Below are positions 39,265 to 47,702 of a stretch of 64,000 bases of DNA, piece by piece. The stretch comes from Janthinobacterium sp. 344. GTDB lineage: Bacteria; Pseudomonadota; Gammaproteobacteria; Burkholderiales; Burkholderiaceae_D. The notes below the pieces were generated by a model, which ran no database searches, was not told the origin of the DNA, and was given only the letters and a program-made list of their open reading frames with translations. The position numbers were made by a program, and so were the translations under genes. Numbering within the stretch: position 1 is the first letter of the stretch; every line of letters starts with the position of its first letter. Where the stretch lies: positions 135,344-199,343 of the forward strand of contig NZ_FOKL01000004.1 in assembly GCF_900112025.1 (NCBI RefSeq), written 5' to 3'.

Positions 39265-40958
39265 GACTGTCCCTCCGTGGTGACGTGCAGGCTGGCCGAT
39301 GGCATTTCCTTGCTGATCGGCTTTTTCAGCGGTTTTTCCTTGCGCTTGTGGACTTTCCACGCGCCCCAGGCGGCCAGCAGGCCGAAGGCCACGCTGCACA
39401 ATTCCACGCCGGCGCTTTCCCAGTCGCCGCGCGCGATTTGCGCCGCCAGGTTGTCGCCCGTGCTCAGCACGTTCAGTACGGGCAGCAGCAGGCACAGGGC
39501 GGCCAGCAAACACAGTTGCTCGATCCATGCGCGTTTTTCGCCGCGCAGGCTGGCATGTACCAGCATCACAAACCACACGCCGAAGAAGGCCCGCACTTCC
39601 CAGCCGGCGCGGTGCTCGATGCCGACGGGGATCAAACGGTTGGCCCACAGGTAGCCGATACAGGCGACAGCCAGGCCGGCGATCGCCGCCACGTTCAGGC
39701 ATTCGATGACGCGGTACACGCGCTGCGTGTAAGCGCCGAATTCGCCGCCGGACTTCTGGCGGCGCTTGACCATGAACAGGATGGCGCCCGTGCCCATCAT
39801 GGCCGTGCCGGCCAGGCCGCAGAAAAAGTACAGCCAGCGCATCGGCGTGCCGCCGAAACCGGCCATGTGCAGGTTCGACATGACGATGCGGGTCAGGCCC
39901 GCGCCGCCCGTGTTCGACTCGCCCGGCTGGCGCACGGCGATCTGCTGGCCCGTGGCCAGCGCGTAGCAGGCCATGCCCGTGTTGGCGCTGATGCGTTCCA
40001 TCGTGTCCGTCTCTTCGTTCCAGCCGTACATGCAGACGCGCATCGAGGCGTCATTCGGATTGTCCAGCACCACGGCGCGGATTTCCTGGCCGATGGCTTG
40101 CTCGGCGCGCTGCGCGAACGGTTCCAGCGCGGGAATGGCCAGCGGCTGGCCGATGCGCGCGGGCTTGCCCGTATCGTTCCAGTCGCTTAAAAAGGCCCGC
40201 TTGCCGTTTTCCATGCCGTATTGCGCCACCACGGGCGCCGGCACATAGTCATCGCTGAAAAACGACAGGCCCGTATAGGCGATCATGAACTGGAACGGCA
40301 AGGTCAGCACGGCCACGGCGTTGTGCGCGTCGAGCCACGAGCGCTGGCCCTTGGCGGGGCGGAAGGTGAAGAAATCCTTGAAGATGCGCTTGTGCGTGAT
40401 GACGCCGCTGACCAGCGCCACCAGCATGATCATGGTGGTGATGCCGACAATCCAGACGCCGATGCGGCCCGCATGCAGTTCGTAATGAAAATCGACGAAA
40501 TGGTGGCCGCCGATGGTCTCGCGCTCGGTCGCCTCGCGCGCATGCTCGACGACGGCCCCCGTCAGCGGATCGAGATCGGCCGAACCATAGCCGCCGCCGG
40601 GCTGGAACCAGTAGGCCGACAGGCCATGGCCGGGACGCTGCACGGGCCAGATTTCCCACATGTCCGCCTTCGGGTGCTCCTTCGCCATGAAGTCGAGCGC
40701 CAGCTCCAGGCGGTGGCCACGGTCCGTGACCTTCGGCAACGGCGGATCGTTCGCATGCGCCGCTTCTTCCAACGCGTGTTCGGGCGTCATCCAGTGGCCG
40801 ATCGGGTCGTCGAAGACGGCCAGGGTGCCGGTCAGGAAGATGGCGAACAGCAGCCAGGAAATCCACAGGCCGCTCCACGTATGCAGCCAGGCCATGGCCT
40901 GGCGCAAGCCGCCCTGCTGCGGCGTTTTCACCACCTTGTCTACCTTGACGGCGTTCAT
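39261..40958 (-). CDS. PepSY-associated transmembrane protein, probable siderophore/iron reductase
   Basis: A 565-residue membrane protein of the PiuB/FhuF-alternative type. PepSY-type first helix region LHTWSGLWISWLLFAIFLTG, later GGHHFVDFHYELHAGRIGVW and TTMIMLVALVSGVITHKRIF, then WLDAHNAVAVLTLPFQFMIA and further C-terminal helices. Multiple conserved His residues at helix ends fit heme coordination and electron transfer to ferric siderophores in the periplasm. The start at 40958 overlaps the DUF3649 gene stop. Part of the fecI-fecR-receptor operon. Confidence 0.88.
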   Translation of the reverse strand: MNAVKVDKVVKTPQQGGLRQAMAWLHTWSGLWISWLLFAIFLTGTLAVFDDPIGHWMTPEHALEEAAHANDPPLPKVTDRGHRLELALDFMAKEHPKADMWEIWPVQRPGHGLSAYWFQPGGGYGSADLDPLTGAVVEHAREATERETIGGHHFVDFHYELHAGRIGVWIVGITTMIMLVALVSGVITHKRIFKDFFTFRPAKGQRSWLDAHNAVAVLTLPFQFMIAYTGLSFFSDDYVPAPVVAQYGMENGKRAFLSDWNDTGKPARIGQPLAIPALEPFAQRAEQAIGQEIRAVVLDNPNDASMRVCMYGWNEETDTMERISANTGMACYALATGQQIAVRQPGESNTGGAGLTRIVMSNLHMAGFGGTPMRWLYFFCGLAGTAMMGTGAILFMVKRRQKSGGEFGAYTQRVYRVIECLNVAAIAGLAVACIGYLWANRLIPVGIEHRAGWEVRAFFGVWFVMLVHASLRGEKRAWIEQLCLLAALCLLLPVLNVLSTGDNLAAQIARGDWESAGVELCSVAFGLLAAWGAWKVHKRKEKPLKKPISKEMPSASLHVTTEGQS

Positions 40959-41236
40959 GCGGCACCCCGCGACAGCAGCATGCCGATGCCGCCGCACAGG
41001 ATGGCCGGCAGCAGCATGCCGAGCCAGACGCGGCGCAGGTCGTGCACGGCAAAGACCCAGATCACGGCACAGGTATACACGGCAAAGGCGCTCAAGGTGG
41101 CCGTCAGCACGGCCTCGGCGCGCGACAGCGGCAGCACGGCCGCCAGCAGCACGGCCACGCCGGACGTCAGCGCATAGCCGCCAAAGACGGCGGCGAGCAC
41201 GCGCGAGAACAACATCATGTTGGCCGACTTCATCAT
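40955..41236 (-). CDS. DUF3649-family small membrane protein
   Basis: A 93-residue protein with three helices: FSRVLAAVFGGYALTSGVAV, ATLSAFAVYTCAVIWVFAVH and WLGMLLPAILCGGIGMLL. Chosen start ATG at 41236, with GGGAG eight bases upstream; the frame is open to an ATG at 41308 with a closer AAGGA, so a longer form is possible. It overlaps the 22-codon small frame upstream (TGATG) and the PepSY gene downstream (ATGA). Known only as a companion of iron-uptake PepSY proteins. Confidence 0.8.
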   Translation of the reverse strand: MMKSANMMLFSRVLAAVFGGYALTSGVAVLLAAVLPLSRAEAVLTATLSAFAVYTCAVIWVFAVHDLRRVWLGMLLPAILCGGIGMLLSRGAA

Positions 41237-41301
41237 CGCGGCGCTCCCTGCGGCACCAGCGCGGTCACGCCATCGCGGGCCAGGTTCAACTGCACATCCA
41301 T
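41233..41301 (-). CDS. Candidate 22-codon small open reading frame
   Basis: Reads MDVQLNLARDGVTALVPQGA then PR and stop. Its TGA overlaps the DUF3649 ATG pair, and the GGGAG that would serve DUF3649 lies inside it. Such an arrangement would couple DUF3649 translation to reading of the small frame. An AAGGA lies ten bases upstream of its ATG. It follows the TonB receptor stop by 45 bases. It may be a coupling leader, a real micropeptide, or chance within the N-terminal extension of DUF3649. Confidence 0.3.
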   Translation of the reverse strand: MDVQLNLARDGVTALVPQGAPR

Positions 41302-41346
41302 AAGCCATGCATCCTTCATCAAGATAGGTGATTCAAAGTTATTCGG

Positions 41347-43548
41347 TTATAGCTTGTAGTTCAAGGTCAGCATCAGATTGCGCGGCGCGCCGACCAGATT
41401 GCCGAAGACATCGGAATAGATGCTCTGGTAATAGTGCTTGTCCAGCGCATTGTTCACGTTCAGGCGCAGCTCGGCGCGGCTGTCGATCTGCCACGCCGCA
41501 TTCAGGCCCACGATCGCGTAGCGGCCCTGGCGCAGATGGTAGGTGCCGTCGCTCGACTCCGTCGCGCCCTGCCCGTACACGGAGGCGCCGACGCGCCAGC
41601 CCTGCGCCGCGCCGGACAGGCGGTAGCTGGTGGCCAGCTTGAGCTGCTGGCGCGGATAGCGGCTGTTGAAATCCTTGCCGATATTGGCCGGGTCGCTGTC
41701 GCGCGTGAATTGCGCCTTCACATAGGTAAAACCGGCCGACAGCTGCCAGTCCGGCGTCAAGGCGCCCGCCACGTCCAGTTCCACGCCTTCGCTGCGCACC
41801 TCGCCCGAGGCGCGCTGGCAATAGCCCCAGGTGCTGCCCGGGCAGGGATTCGGGCCAGCCAGGTCGTCCACGCCCCGGTTCTGCTGGCGGATCTGGAATA
41901 CGGCGGCGCTGGCATTGAGGGCGCCGCCGAAGTATTCGCCTTTCACGCCCGCTTCATAATTGGTGCCGCTGATCGGCTTCAACGGCTGCGCATTGGCGTC
42001 GGTGGACGCCTGCGGCTGGAAGATCTCGGTCCAGCTGGCGTACACGGAATGCTGCTTGTCGAGGTCATACACGACGCCGGCGTACGGCGTGAATTCGCGC
42101 GCCACCGAGTAGCCGGCATCGTCCTTGTACCAGCTCACGCGCCCGCCCAGCACCAGCGACAGGGGATCGGCCAGGCGCAGGCGCGTGCCCGCATACACGC
42201 CGCTTTGCTCGGTGATGCTGGCCGTGCGCCACTGCGCGTAGTTGATGACGGGGCGCGCCACGCCGCCCGCATCCCAGTTGTACGGGTCGAGCACGGGCGC
42301 CGCCGCGCCCCAGCTGTACGGGGCCCAGCCGCCATAGCTGTTTTTCGACGAACGGCGGTGGCTGGCGCCGACGGTCAGCTCGTGCTCGCGGCCGAACAGG
42401 CTGTAGCTGCCGCTGGCGTACGCGTCGTAGCTGGTGTTGGCCAGTTCGGCGCGGTAGCTTTGCGAGTTGAAGCGCAGGGTGTCGCCGCGGCGGTTGATGC
42501 CGGAAAACGTGGTGTCGATCTCGGGCGTCTTGCGCGTGGCGGCCAGCTTGGCCTTCCAGCCGTTGCCGAAACGGTGTTCCAGTTCGGCGAAGATGGTCTT
42601 GTCCGTCTGGCGCCATTCATCGAAATCGGTGCCCAGGTAGGTCGAGCGGGGCAGGTTCAGGAAAGTACCATCGGCGGCCGTGACCACGCCCGTCGTCACG
42701 CCATCGTTGTCCGTCTTGCGGTAGTGGGCGCCCACGGTCAGCGTGGTGTCGGGACGCAGGTCCGCTTCGACGACGCCGTACAGCTGGTGATTGCGGCCAT
42801 GCAGCACGTCGACAAAATCCTGCTTGTCCTGCAGCGTGACGACGATGCGCCCGCGCAGGGTCTTCGCTGCGTTGAGCGCGTTGGCCGCGTCCGCTTCCAG
42901 CCGGTAGTTGCTCCAGCTGCCCACGCTGGCCGAGAACGAGGCTTGCGGGGTGGCCGTCGGGCGCTTGCGCACCAGGTTGATGGCCGCGCTGGGCGTGCCG
43001 CTGCCCGTCGTCAAGCCTGTGGCGCCGCGCACCACCTCGATGCGGTCGTAGATGGCCAGGTCGTCATTGTCGCCATTGAAAGTGCCGTTCGCGCCCAGGC
43101 TGGTGGGCAAGCCGTCGAGCAGGATGTTATCGACGGGGAAGCCGCGCGCGCTGAAGCTGCCCGAGTCGCCCGTGAAGTTGCCCTTCTGCATGACCAGTCC
43201 CGTGATCGACTGCACGGCGTCGTCCAGCGTCGTGATGCCCAGGTCGTCGATCTGCTGGCGCGTCAGCACGCTGACCGACTGCGGCGTCTCGCGCAGCGAC
43301 AGGTTCAGCTTGGTTGCCGTATTGCTCACGCCCGTCGTGTAGGAGCCGCTGCCTTCCGTTGTCGCATCGCGTCCCGCCGTGACGGATACCGCGCCCATGG
43401 TCTGCTCGGCAGTGGAGGCAACAGGGGTGGCCTGCTGCGCCAGCGCCGGCAGGCTGGCGGCCAGGCACAGGGCGGCGGCCGCTTGCGCCAGCGGGCGCCG
43501 TGCGGCATGGGGGGAGGGCAAACTGACAAAAAGCAAAGCGTGCGACAT
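41347..43548 (-). CDS. TonB-dependent ferric-siderophore receptor without signalling domain
   Basis: A 733-residue outer-membrane receptor of the FhuE/FpvA type. Signal peptide ends near LPALAQ; plug domain begins LSLRETPQSVSVLTRQQIDD and includes FSARGFPVDNILLDGLPT and the IYDRIEVVRGATGLTTGSGT segment; the barrel ends APRNLMLTLNYKL with a C-terminal Leu preceded by Tyr-Lys. Only about 20 residues separate signal peptide and plug, so the STN signalling domain found in FecA-type transducers is missing. Start at 43548 is preferred to 43572. Siderophore class is likely hydroxamate-like by family, not proven. Confidence 0.9.
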   Translation of the reverse strand: MSHALLFVSLPSPHAARRPLAQAAAALCLAASLPALAQQATPVASTAEQTMGAVSVTAGRDATTEGSGSYTTGVSNTATKLNLSLRETPQSVSVLTRQQIDDLGITTLDDAVQSITGLVMQKGNFTGDSGSFSARGFPVDNILLDGLPTSLGANGTFNGDNDDLAIYDRIEVVRGATGLTTGSGTPSAAINLVRKRPTATPQASFSASVGSWSNYRLEADAANALNAAKTLRGRIVVTLQDKQDFVDVLHGRNHQLYGVVEADLRPDTTLTVGAHYRKTDNDGVTTGVVTAADGTFLNLPRSTYLGTDFDEWRQTDKTIFAELEHRFGNGWKAKLAATRKTPEIDTTFSGINRRGDTLRFNSQSYRAELANTSYDAYASGSYSLFGREHELTVGASHRRSSKNSYGGWAPYSWGAAAPVLDPYNWDAGGVARPVINYAQWRTASITEQSGVYAGTRLRLADPLSLVLGGRVSWYKDDAGYSVAREFTPYAGVVYDLDKQHSVYASWTEIFQPQASTDANAQPLKPISGTNYEAGVKGEYFGGALNASAAVFQIRQQNRGVDDLAGPNPCPGSTWGYCQRASGEVRSEGVELDVAGALTPDWQLSAGFTYVKAQFTRDSDPANIGKDFNSRYPRQQLKLATSYRLSGAAQGWRVGASVYGQGATESSDGTYHLRQGRYAIVGLNAAWQIDSRAELRLNVNNALDKHYYQSIYSDVFGNLVGAPRNLMLTLNYKL

Positions 43549-43663
43549 GCAAATTCCTGATGGTGGCGTCATGAGACGGTAAAAGAAAGGCGCCCTACTC
43601 TGTAGGTGCCGCGAAAACGAAAAACGGGCAGCCGGATGGCCAGTATTTTTTTACGACGCGTGG

Positions 43664-44668
43664 CTACGGGGCCGATTCCACCGTCACCCAATACGCCGTG
43701 CGGCTGCGCACCTGCACGGGCAGCGAGTGCGGCAGCATGTTCAGGATGCGCCCGGTATCGGCCAGCGGGAACACGCCGGACAGGCGCAGCCGGGCCACTT
43801 GCGGCGCGCAATGGATGACGCCGGGGCGGTAGCGGGCCAGGTCGGCCAGGAAATCGCCCAACGTCACGTCGTCGACGATCAGCTGCCCGCGCGACCAGGC
43901 ATCGGCATGCGCATCGATGGCGTGCGGCGCGTCCGTTGCTTGGCGTGAAAACGCCACGCCGCGCCCGGCCGCCAGGCGCAGCGGCGCGCCCTGGCCGTCG
44001 CGGGGGCGGATCTCGACGGCGCTTTCAAACACGTCCACCGTGCTGACGCCATCCTGCTGGCGCACGGAAAAGCGCGTGCCCAGCGCGCGCACCAGGCCTT
44101 CGCGCGTGGCCACCACCAACGGCGCGGCGCTGCCGGCGCCGTGGCCGCTGGTGACGAGGATTTCGCCGGCCAGCAATTCGATCAGGCGGCGGCTGGCGTC
44201 GAAACGCACGTTCACGGCCGATCCCGTATTCAGGCTGAGCACGCTGCCATCGGCCAGCGCCACGTCGCGGCGCTGGCCCGTGGCCGTGCGGTAATCGGCG
44301 CGCAAGCTGCGCGCGCCATCCCAGGCAGATGTCTGCGCGGCCAGCAAGCCGCCACCGCCGGCCACGCCCAGCCACGCCAGCAGCTGGCGCCGCTTGCGAC
44401 TGGCGGGCGGCCCGGCGCTGGCCAGGGCCTGGGCGGCGGCCGTGCGCTGCGCGCCATCGCCATACGCGCCGTTGAAGCGCTGCGAGACGGCCTCGATATG
44501 CCGCCAGGCCCGTTCATGTTCCGGGTCGGCCCCGCGCCAGCGCTGCCATGCGGCCTGCGCGGCTGCATCCATCTCGCCCGACATCAGCATGGTCAGCCAC
44601 TCGGCCGCCTGCTGCTGCACCGCCTCGCGGATGGCCGGCGGGGCCGCAGATCCACGCAAGGTGCTCAT
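43664..44668 (-). CDS. fecR: FecR-family anti-sigma factor/regulator
   Basis: A 334-residue inner-membrane regulator. The cytoplasmic N-terminal domain (AAEWLTMLMSGEMDAAAQAA, HERAWRHIEAVSQRF) binds the sigma factor; membrane segment about residues 92-111 (LLAWLGVAGGGGLLAA); the periplasmic FecR domain shows YRTATGQRRDVALADGSVLS, RLIELLAGEILVTSGH, GLVRALGTRFSVRQQDG and a C-terminal STN-contact region (LRLSGVFPLADTGRIL). Start overlaps the fecI stop by four bases. A split counterpart of the fused protein at 62.8 kb. Confidence 0.94.
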   Translation of the reverse strand: MSTLRGSAAPPAIREAVQQQAAEWLTMLMSGEMDAAAQAAWQRWRGADPEHERAWRHIEAVSQRFNGAYGDGAQRTAAAQALASAGPPASRKRRQLLAWLGVAGGGGLLAAQTSAWDGARSLRADYRTATGQRRDVALADGSVLSLNTGSAVNVRFDASRRLIELLAGEILVTSGHGAGSAAPLVVATREGLVRALGTRFSVRQQDGVSTVDVFESAVEIRPRDGQGAPLRLAAGRGVAFSRQATDAPHAIDAHADAWSRGQLIVDDVTLGDFLADLARYRPGVIHCAPQVARLRLSGVFPLADTGRILNMLPHSLPVQVRSRTAYWVTVESAP

Positions 44669-45174
44669 GCCGGCAGCGAGAAAAACACCTGGCGGTTGGC
44701 ACGCGTCAGGTATTGCTTGACCGAGCTGGCCGACACCTGCAGGCGCGCGGCGATCTCGGCATAGCTGAGGCCTTCCAGCTGGGCCAGCAAAAACGCCGTG
44801 CGCACGGGGCCGGGCAAGCCATCGAGGGCCGCGTCGATTTCCTGCAAGGCTTCCAGCGCCAGCAAACGCGCTTCGGGCGCGGGCGCCACCTCGGGCGGCA
44901 GACAGGACAGCGCTTCCAGATACGCGTCTTCCAGCACTTGCCGGCGGTAGCGGTGCGCCAGCAGGCGGCGCGCGATGGTGGCGAGAAACGGCCGCGCCTC
45001 GCGGATCTGCGGCGCCGTGCCATTCGTCAGCACGCTGATGAAAGTATCGTGCGCCAGGTCGGCCGCCTCGCCCGCATTGCCCAGCTTATGCCGCAGCCAG
45101 CCCTGCAGCCAGCCGTGATGGCTGCTGTAGAGCGCGTGCAAGTCCTGTTGCTGGGCAAAATCGGCGGCCGACAT
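44665..45174 (-). CDS. fecI: FecI-type ECF sigma factor
   Basis: A 169-residue iron-responsive ECF sigma factor. Region 2: LYSSHHGWLQGWLRHKLGNA, DLAHDTFISVL and RPFLATIARRLLAHRYRR; region 4: LPGPVRTAFLLAQLEGLSYA and EIAARLQVSASSVKQYLTRA. Start at 45174 (MSAADFAQQQ) has GGAGAGGA upstream; a longer in-frame ATG at 45207 lies in the Fur box flank and is rejected. A Fur box precedes it by about 40 bases. It should direct RNA polymerase to the receptor operon downstream. Confidence 0.94.
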   Translation of the reverse strand: MSAADFAQQQDLHALYSSHHGWLQGWLRHKLGNAGEAADLAHDTFISVLTNGTAPQIREARPFLATIARRLLAHRYRRQVLEDAYLEALSCLPPEVAPAPEARLLALEALQEIDAALDGLPGPVRTAFLLAQLEGLSYAEIAARLQVSASSVKQYLTRANRQVFFSLPA

Positions 45175-45214
45175 GGCATCCTCTCCGGTCAGGCGCAGCG
45201 CGCCCAAGAATGTA

Positions 45215-45233
45215 AATAAGAATTATTCTCATT
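45215..45233. promoter_or_regulatory. Fur box upstream of fecI
   Basis: AATAAGAATTATTCTCATT, a 9-1-9 inverted repeat with a single mismatch between arms. It lies 40 bases from the fecI start and is the only such site between fecI and ffh. Iron-bound Fur should repress fecI transcription. Confidence 0.85.
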
Positions 45234-45412
45234 TTAACCGCGAATTTAGCTTTCATGCAATCGCGGCATTGCCAGAAATACCAACTAATTCAAAGGCAGG
45301 CCGACCGCCAGGCTGTGCAGCAGGGGAACGCCGTGGCCCCGCGATGGGGTAAAATGGCGCCCATCGTCCGGCTTTCGCCGCCCACTCCCAAGCTTTTCAT
45401 TGCAGGTTCATC

Positions 45413-46780
45413 ATGCTAGATAATCTCACCCAACGGCTTGCCAAAGTCGTCAAGACCATGCGCGGCGAGGCGCGCCTGACCGAAGCGAACACCGCCGACA
45501 TGCTGCGCGAAGTGCGCCTGGCGCTGCTCGAAGCCGACGTCGCCCTGCCCGCCGTGCGCGAATTCATCGCCAAAGTCAAAGAAAAAGCCATGGGCGAGGA
45601 TGTCATTTCCTCGCTCACGCCGGGCCAGGCCCTGGTCGGCGTGGTGCAGCGCGAGCTGGCCGCCCTGATGGGCGCCGACCTGGGACCGGAAGCGTCGCAG
45701 ATCAGCTTTGCCCAGCAGCCGCCCGCCATCATCCTGATGGCCGGTCTGCAGGGTGTGGGTAAAACCACCACCGTCGGCAAGCTGGCGAAGTACCTGAAGG
45801 AAGAAAAGAAGAAGAAAGTGCTGACCGTCTCGGCCGACGTGTACCGTCCCGCCGCAATCGCCCAGCTGCAATCGGTCACCGCCCAGGTCGGCGCCGACTT
45901 CTTCCCGTCTTCCAGCACGGACAAGCCCGTCGATATCGCCCTGGCCGCGCTGGACTGGGCGAAAAAGCATTACCACGACGTGCTGATCATCGATACGGCG
46001 GGCCGTCTCGGTATCGACGAAGAGATGATGCGCGAAATCGCCGCCGTCCACGGCGCCGTGAAACCGATCGAAACCCTGTTTGTCGTCGACGCCATGCTGG
46101 GCCAGGATGCCATCAACACGGCCAAGGCCTTCAACGACGCGCTGCCGCTGACGGGCATCGTGCTGACCAAGCTCGACGGTGACGCGCGCGGCGGTGCGGC
46201 CCTGTCCGTGCGCCACATCACGGGCAAGCCGATCAAGTTTGCCGGTGTCTCGGAAAAACTCGACGGCCTGGAAGCGTTCGACCCGACCCGCATGGCCAAC
46301 CGCATCCTCGGCATGGGCGACATCCTCGCCCTGGTGGAAGAGGCACGCAAGGGCGTCGACAGCAAGGCGGCGGCCGACCTGGCGCAAAAAATCAAGGTGG
46401 GCGGCAAGTTCGACATGAACGACTTCAAGGCGCAACTGGGCCAGATGAAGAAAATGGGCGGCATGGCCAACCTGATGGACAAGTTGCCGGCCCAGTTCCA
46501 GCAGGCGGCAGGCGGCAAGAACATGGACCAGGCCGACAAGCAGGTGCGCCGCATGTGCGGCATCATCGATTCGATGACGCCGCAGGAACGCGCCAAGCCG
46601 GAACTGATCAAGGCCACGCGCAAGCGCCGCATCGCCGCCGGCGCCGGCGTGCAGGTGCAGGAAGTAAACCGCATGCTGACGCAATTCGAGCAGATGCAGA
46701 CGATGATGAAAAAACTGTCGGGCGGCGGCATGATGAAGATGATGCGCAGTATGAAAGGCATGATGCCAGGTATGAGGTAA
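45413..46780 (+). CDS. ffh: Signal recognition particle protein Ffh
   Basis: A 455-residue SRP54 GTPase guiding nascent membrane proteins. N domain LDNLTQRLAKVVKTMRGEAR; G domain with G1 GLQGVGKTTTVGKLA, DTAGRLGIDEEMM and TKLDGDARGGAALS; the methionine-rich M domain carries RMCGIIDSMTPQER and a tail with repeated Met (MMKKLSGGGMMKMMRSMKGM). The stop is followed immediately by a palindromic element that ends in a T-run. Confidence 0.97.
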   Translation: MLDNLTQRLAKVVKTMRGEARLTEANTADMLREVRLALLEADVALPAVREFIAKVKEKAMGEDVISSLTPGQALVGVVQRELAALMGADLGPEASQISFAQQPPAIILMAGLQGVGKTTTVGKLAKYLKEEKKKKVLTVSADVYRPAAIAQLQSVTAQVGADFFPSSSTDKPVDIALAALDWAKKHYHDVLIIDTAGRLGIDEEMMREIAAVHGAVKPIETLFVVDAMLGQDAINTAKAFNDALPLTGIVLTKLDGDARGGAALSVRHITGKPIKFAGVSEKLDGLEAFDPTRMANRILGMGDILALVEEARKGVDSKAAADLAQKIKVGGKFDMNDFKAQLGQMKKMGGMANLMDKLPAQFQQAAGGKNMDQADKQVRRMCGIIDSMTPQERAKPELIKATRKRRIAAGAGVQVQEVNRMLTQFEQMQTMMKKLSGGGMMKMMRSMKGMMPGMR

Positions 46781-46893
46781 GGCTTCAAAATCCGCTGCGC
46801 GGTGGTCTTTGCGGCCGGCGATGCTCAGCGCACTAGAGTGCGCTTGCGCTTCTCGGCCACAAATCATCCCCGCTCGCTGTGATTTTGAAGGCC
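46781..46893. repeat. Palindromic intergenic element, copy 2 (after ffh)
   Basis: Outer arms GGCTTCAAAATC (46781-46792) and GATTTTGAAGGCC (46881-46893; one base bulged), inner hairpin AGCGCACT-AG-AGTGCGCT (46827-46844). Compared with copy 1 the inner stem has changed C-G to G-C and T-A to C-G, and the outer arm sequence differs, while pairing is kept. Conserved central boxes GCGGCCGGCGATGCTC and GCGCTTCTCGGCCACAAATC are identical. A TTTTTT run follows the right arm, so this copy could terminate ffh transcription. Confidence 0.85.
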
Positions 46894-47211
46894 TTTTTTA
46901 CGCCGCGTATCGCAAGTCGATAGATCAAAAAACACTGTTCCAGATAATGCCGGATTGCATTTTCATGTGCCCGGCATCACTCTTCCCTTCTCCTGCGGCA
47001 GCCCTCCCCGCATAGCCAGCAACCATGCCATTTACGGGCAAAAACACGCTTCTGTGCCCCCAAGCGGTGCGCCCGGGAGACAGGCGCGTCATTTCGCTGC
47101 TTTTTCCTCGTGAAAACGTGAAAAACACTTGCATACTAGGTAAATCCACACCAATATTAGCCGTGCGATTAATTGCGCAATTTCCCATGTGTTTGTTAAG
47201 GAGGCTCGAAG
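46894..47211. promoter_or_regulatory. Upstream region of the SWIB-domain gene
   Basis: About 320 bases without a supportable gene. A sigma70-like promoter TTGCAT (47129-47134), 17 bases, CAATAT (47152-47157) lies 55 bases upstream of the start codon, and a perfect AAGGAGG ribosome binding site sits at 47198-47204. The remainder, 46900-47120, shows no clear structure. Confidence 0.45.
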
Positions 47212-47607
47212 ATGGCAACAGCCAAAAAAACCCCAGTAGCAGCGCCAGCCAAAGCAGCAGCAGCCAAGCCTGCAGCCGCCAAGAAAGCAGCACCCGCAGC
47301 CAAGGCAGCAGCTAAACCTGCAGCGGCGAAGAAAGCGGCAGCACCGGCAACACCACGCAAGCCAAACGCAGCATTCATGAAAGCAATGACGCCATCGAAA
47401 GAACTGGCCGCCGTTGTTGGCGCAGCACCACTGCCGCGCACGGAAGTGACCAAAAAGGTATGGGATTACATCAAAAAACTCGATCTGCAAGATCCGGCCA
47501 ACCGCCGCATGATCAATGCGGACGACAAGCTGAAAGCCGTTTTCGGCGGCAAAGCCCAAGTCTCCATGTTTGAAATGACGAAACTGATCTCCGATCATTT
47601 GAAATAA
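47212..47607 (+). CDS. SWIB/MDM2-domain protein with histone H1-like N-terminal tail
   Basis: A 131-residue protein in two parts. Residues 1-50 are Ala/Lys/Pro-rich (KKTPVAAPAKAAAAKPAAAK and repeats), like the H1-like protein at 24 kb. Residues 51-131 form a SWIB domain: AFMKAMTPSKELAAVVGAAP, TEVTKKVWDYIKKLDLQD, RRMINADDKLKAVFGGK and FEMTKLISDHLK. SWIB domains in bacteria (also in Chlamydia topoisomerase) are thought to bind DNA or nucleoid proteins; the basic tail supports DNA association. Strong ribosome binding site, own terminator. Confidence 0.92.
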   Translation: MATAKKTPVAAPAKAAAAKPAAAKKAAPAAKAAAKPAAAKKAAAPATPRKPNAAFMKAMTPSKELAAVVGAAPLPRTEVTKKVWDYIKKLDLQDPANRRMINADDKLKAVFGGKAQVSMFEMTKLISDHLK

Positions 47608-47641
47608 TCAGATACGCACAGGGCGTTACGCGCCGTGTGAG

Positions 47642-47677
47642 TGCCCCGCCGCATTACTGCGAGCGGGGCATTTTTTT
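47642..47677 (+). terminator. Intrinsic terminator of the SWIB gene
   Basis: Stem TGCCCCGC (47642-47649) / GCGGGGCA (47663-47670), 13-base loop, followed by seven T. It lies 35 bases after the stop codon. Confidence 0.88.
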
Positions 47678-47702
47678 GGGGTCAGTCCCTGCGGGGCATT
47701 TT

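Noticed and set aside
41434..43560. A 708-codon plus-strand frame opposite the TonB receptor
   Set aside because: Antisense openness in GC-rich DNA; the receptor frame has signal peptide, plug and barrel features.
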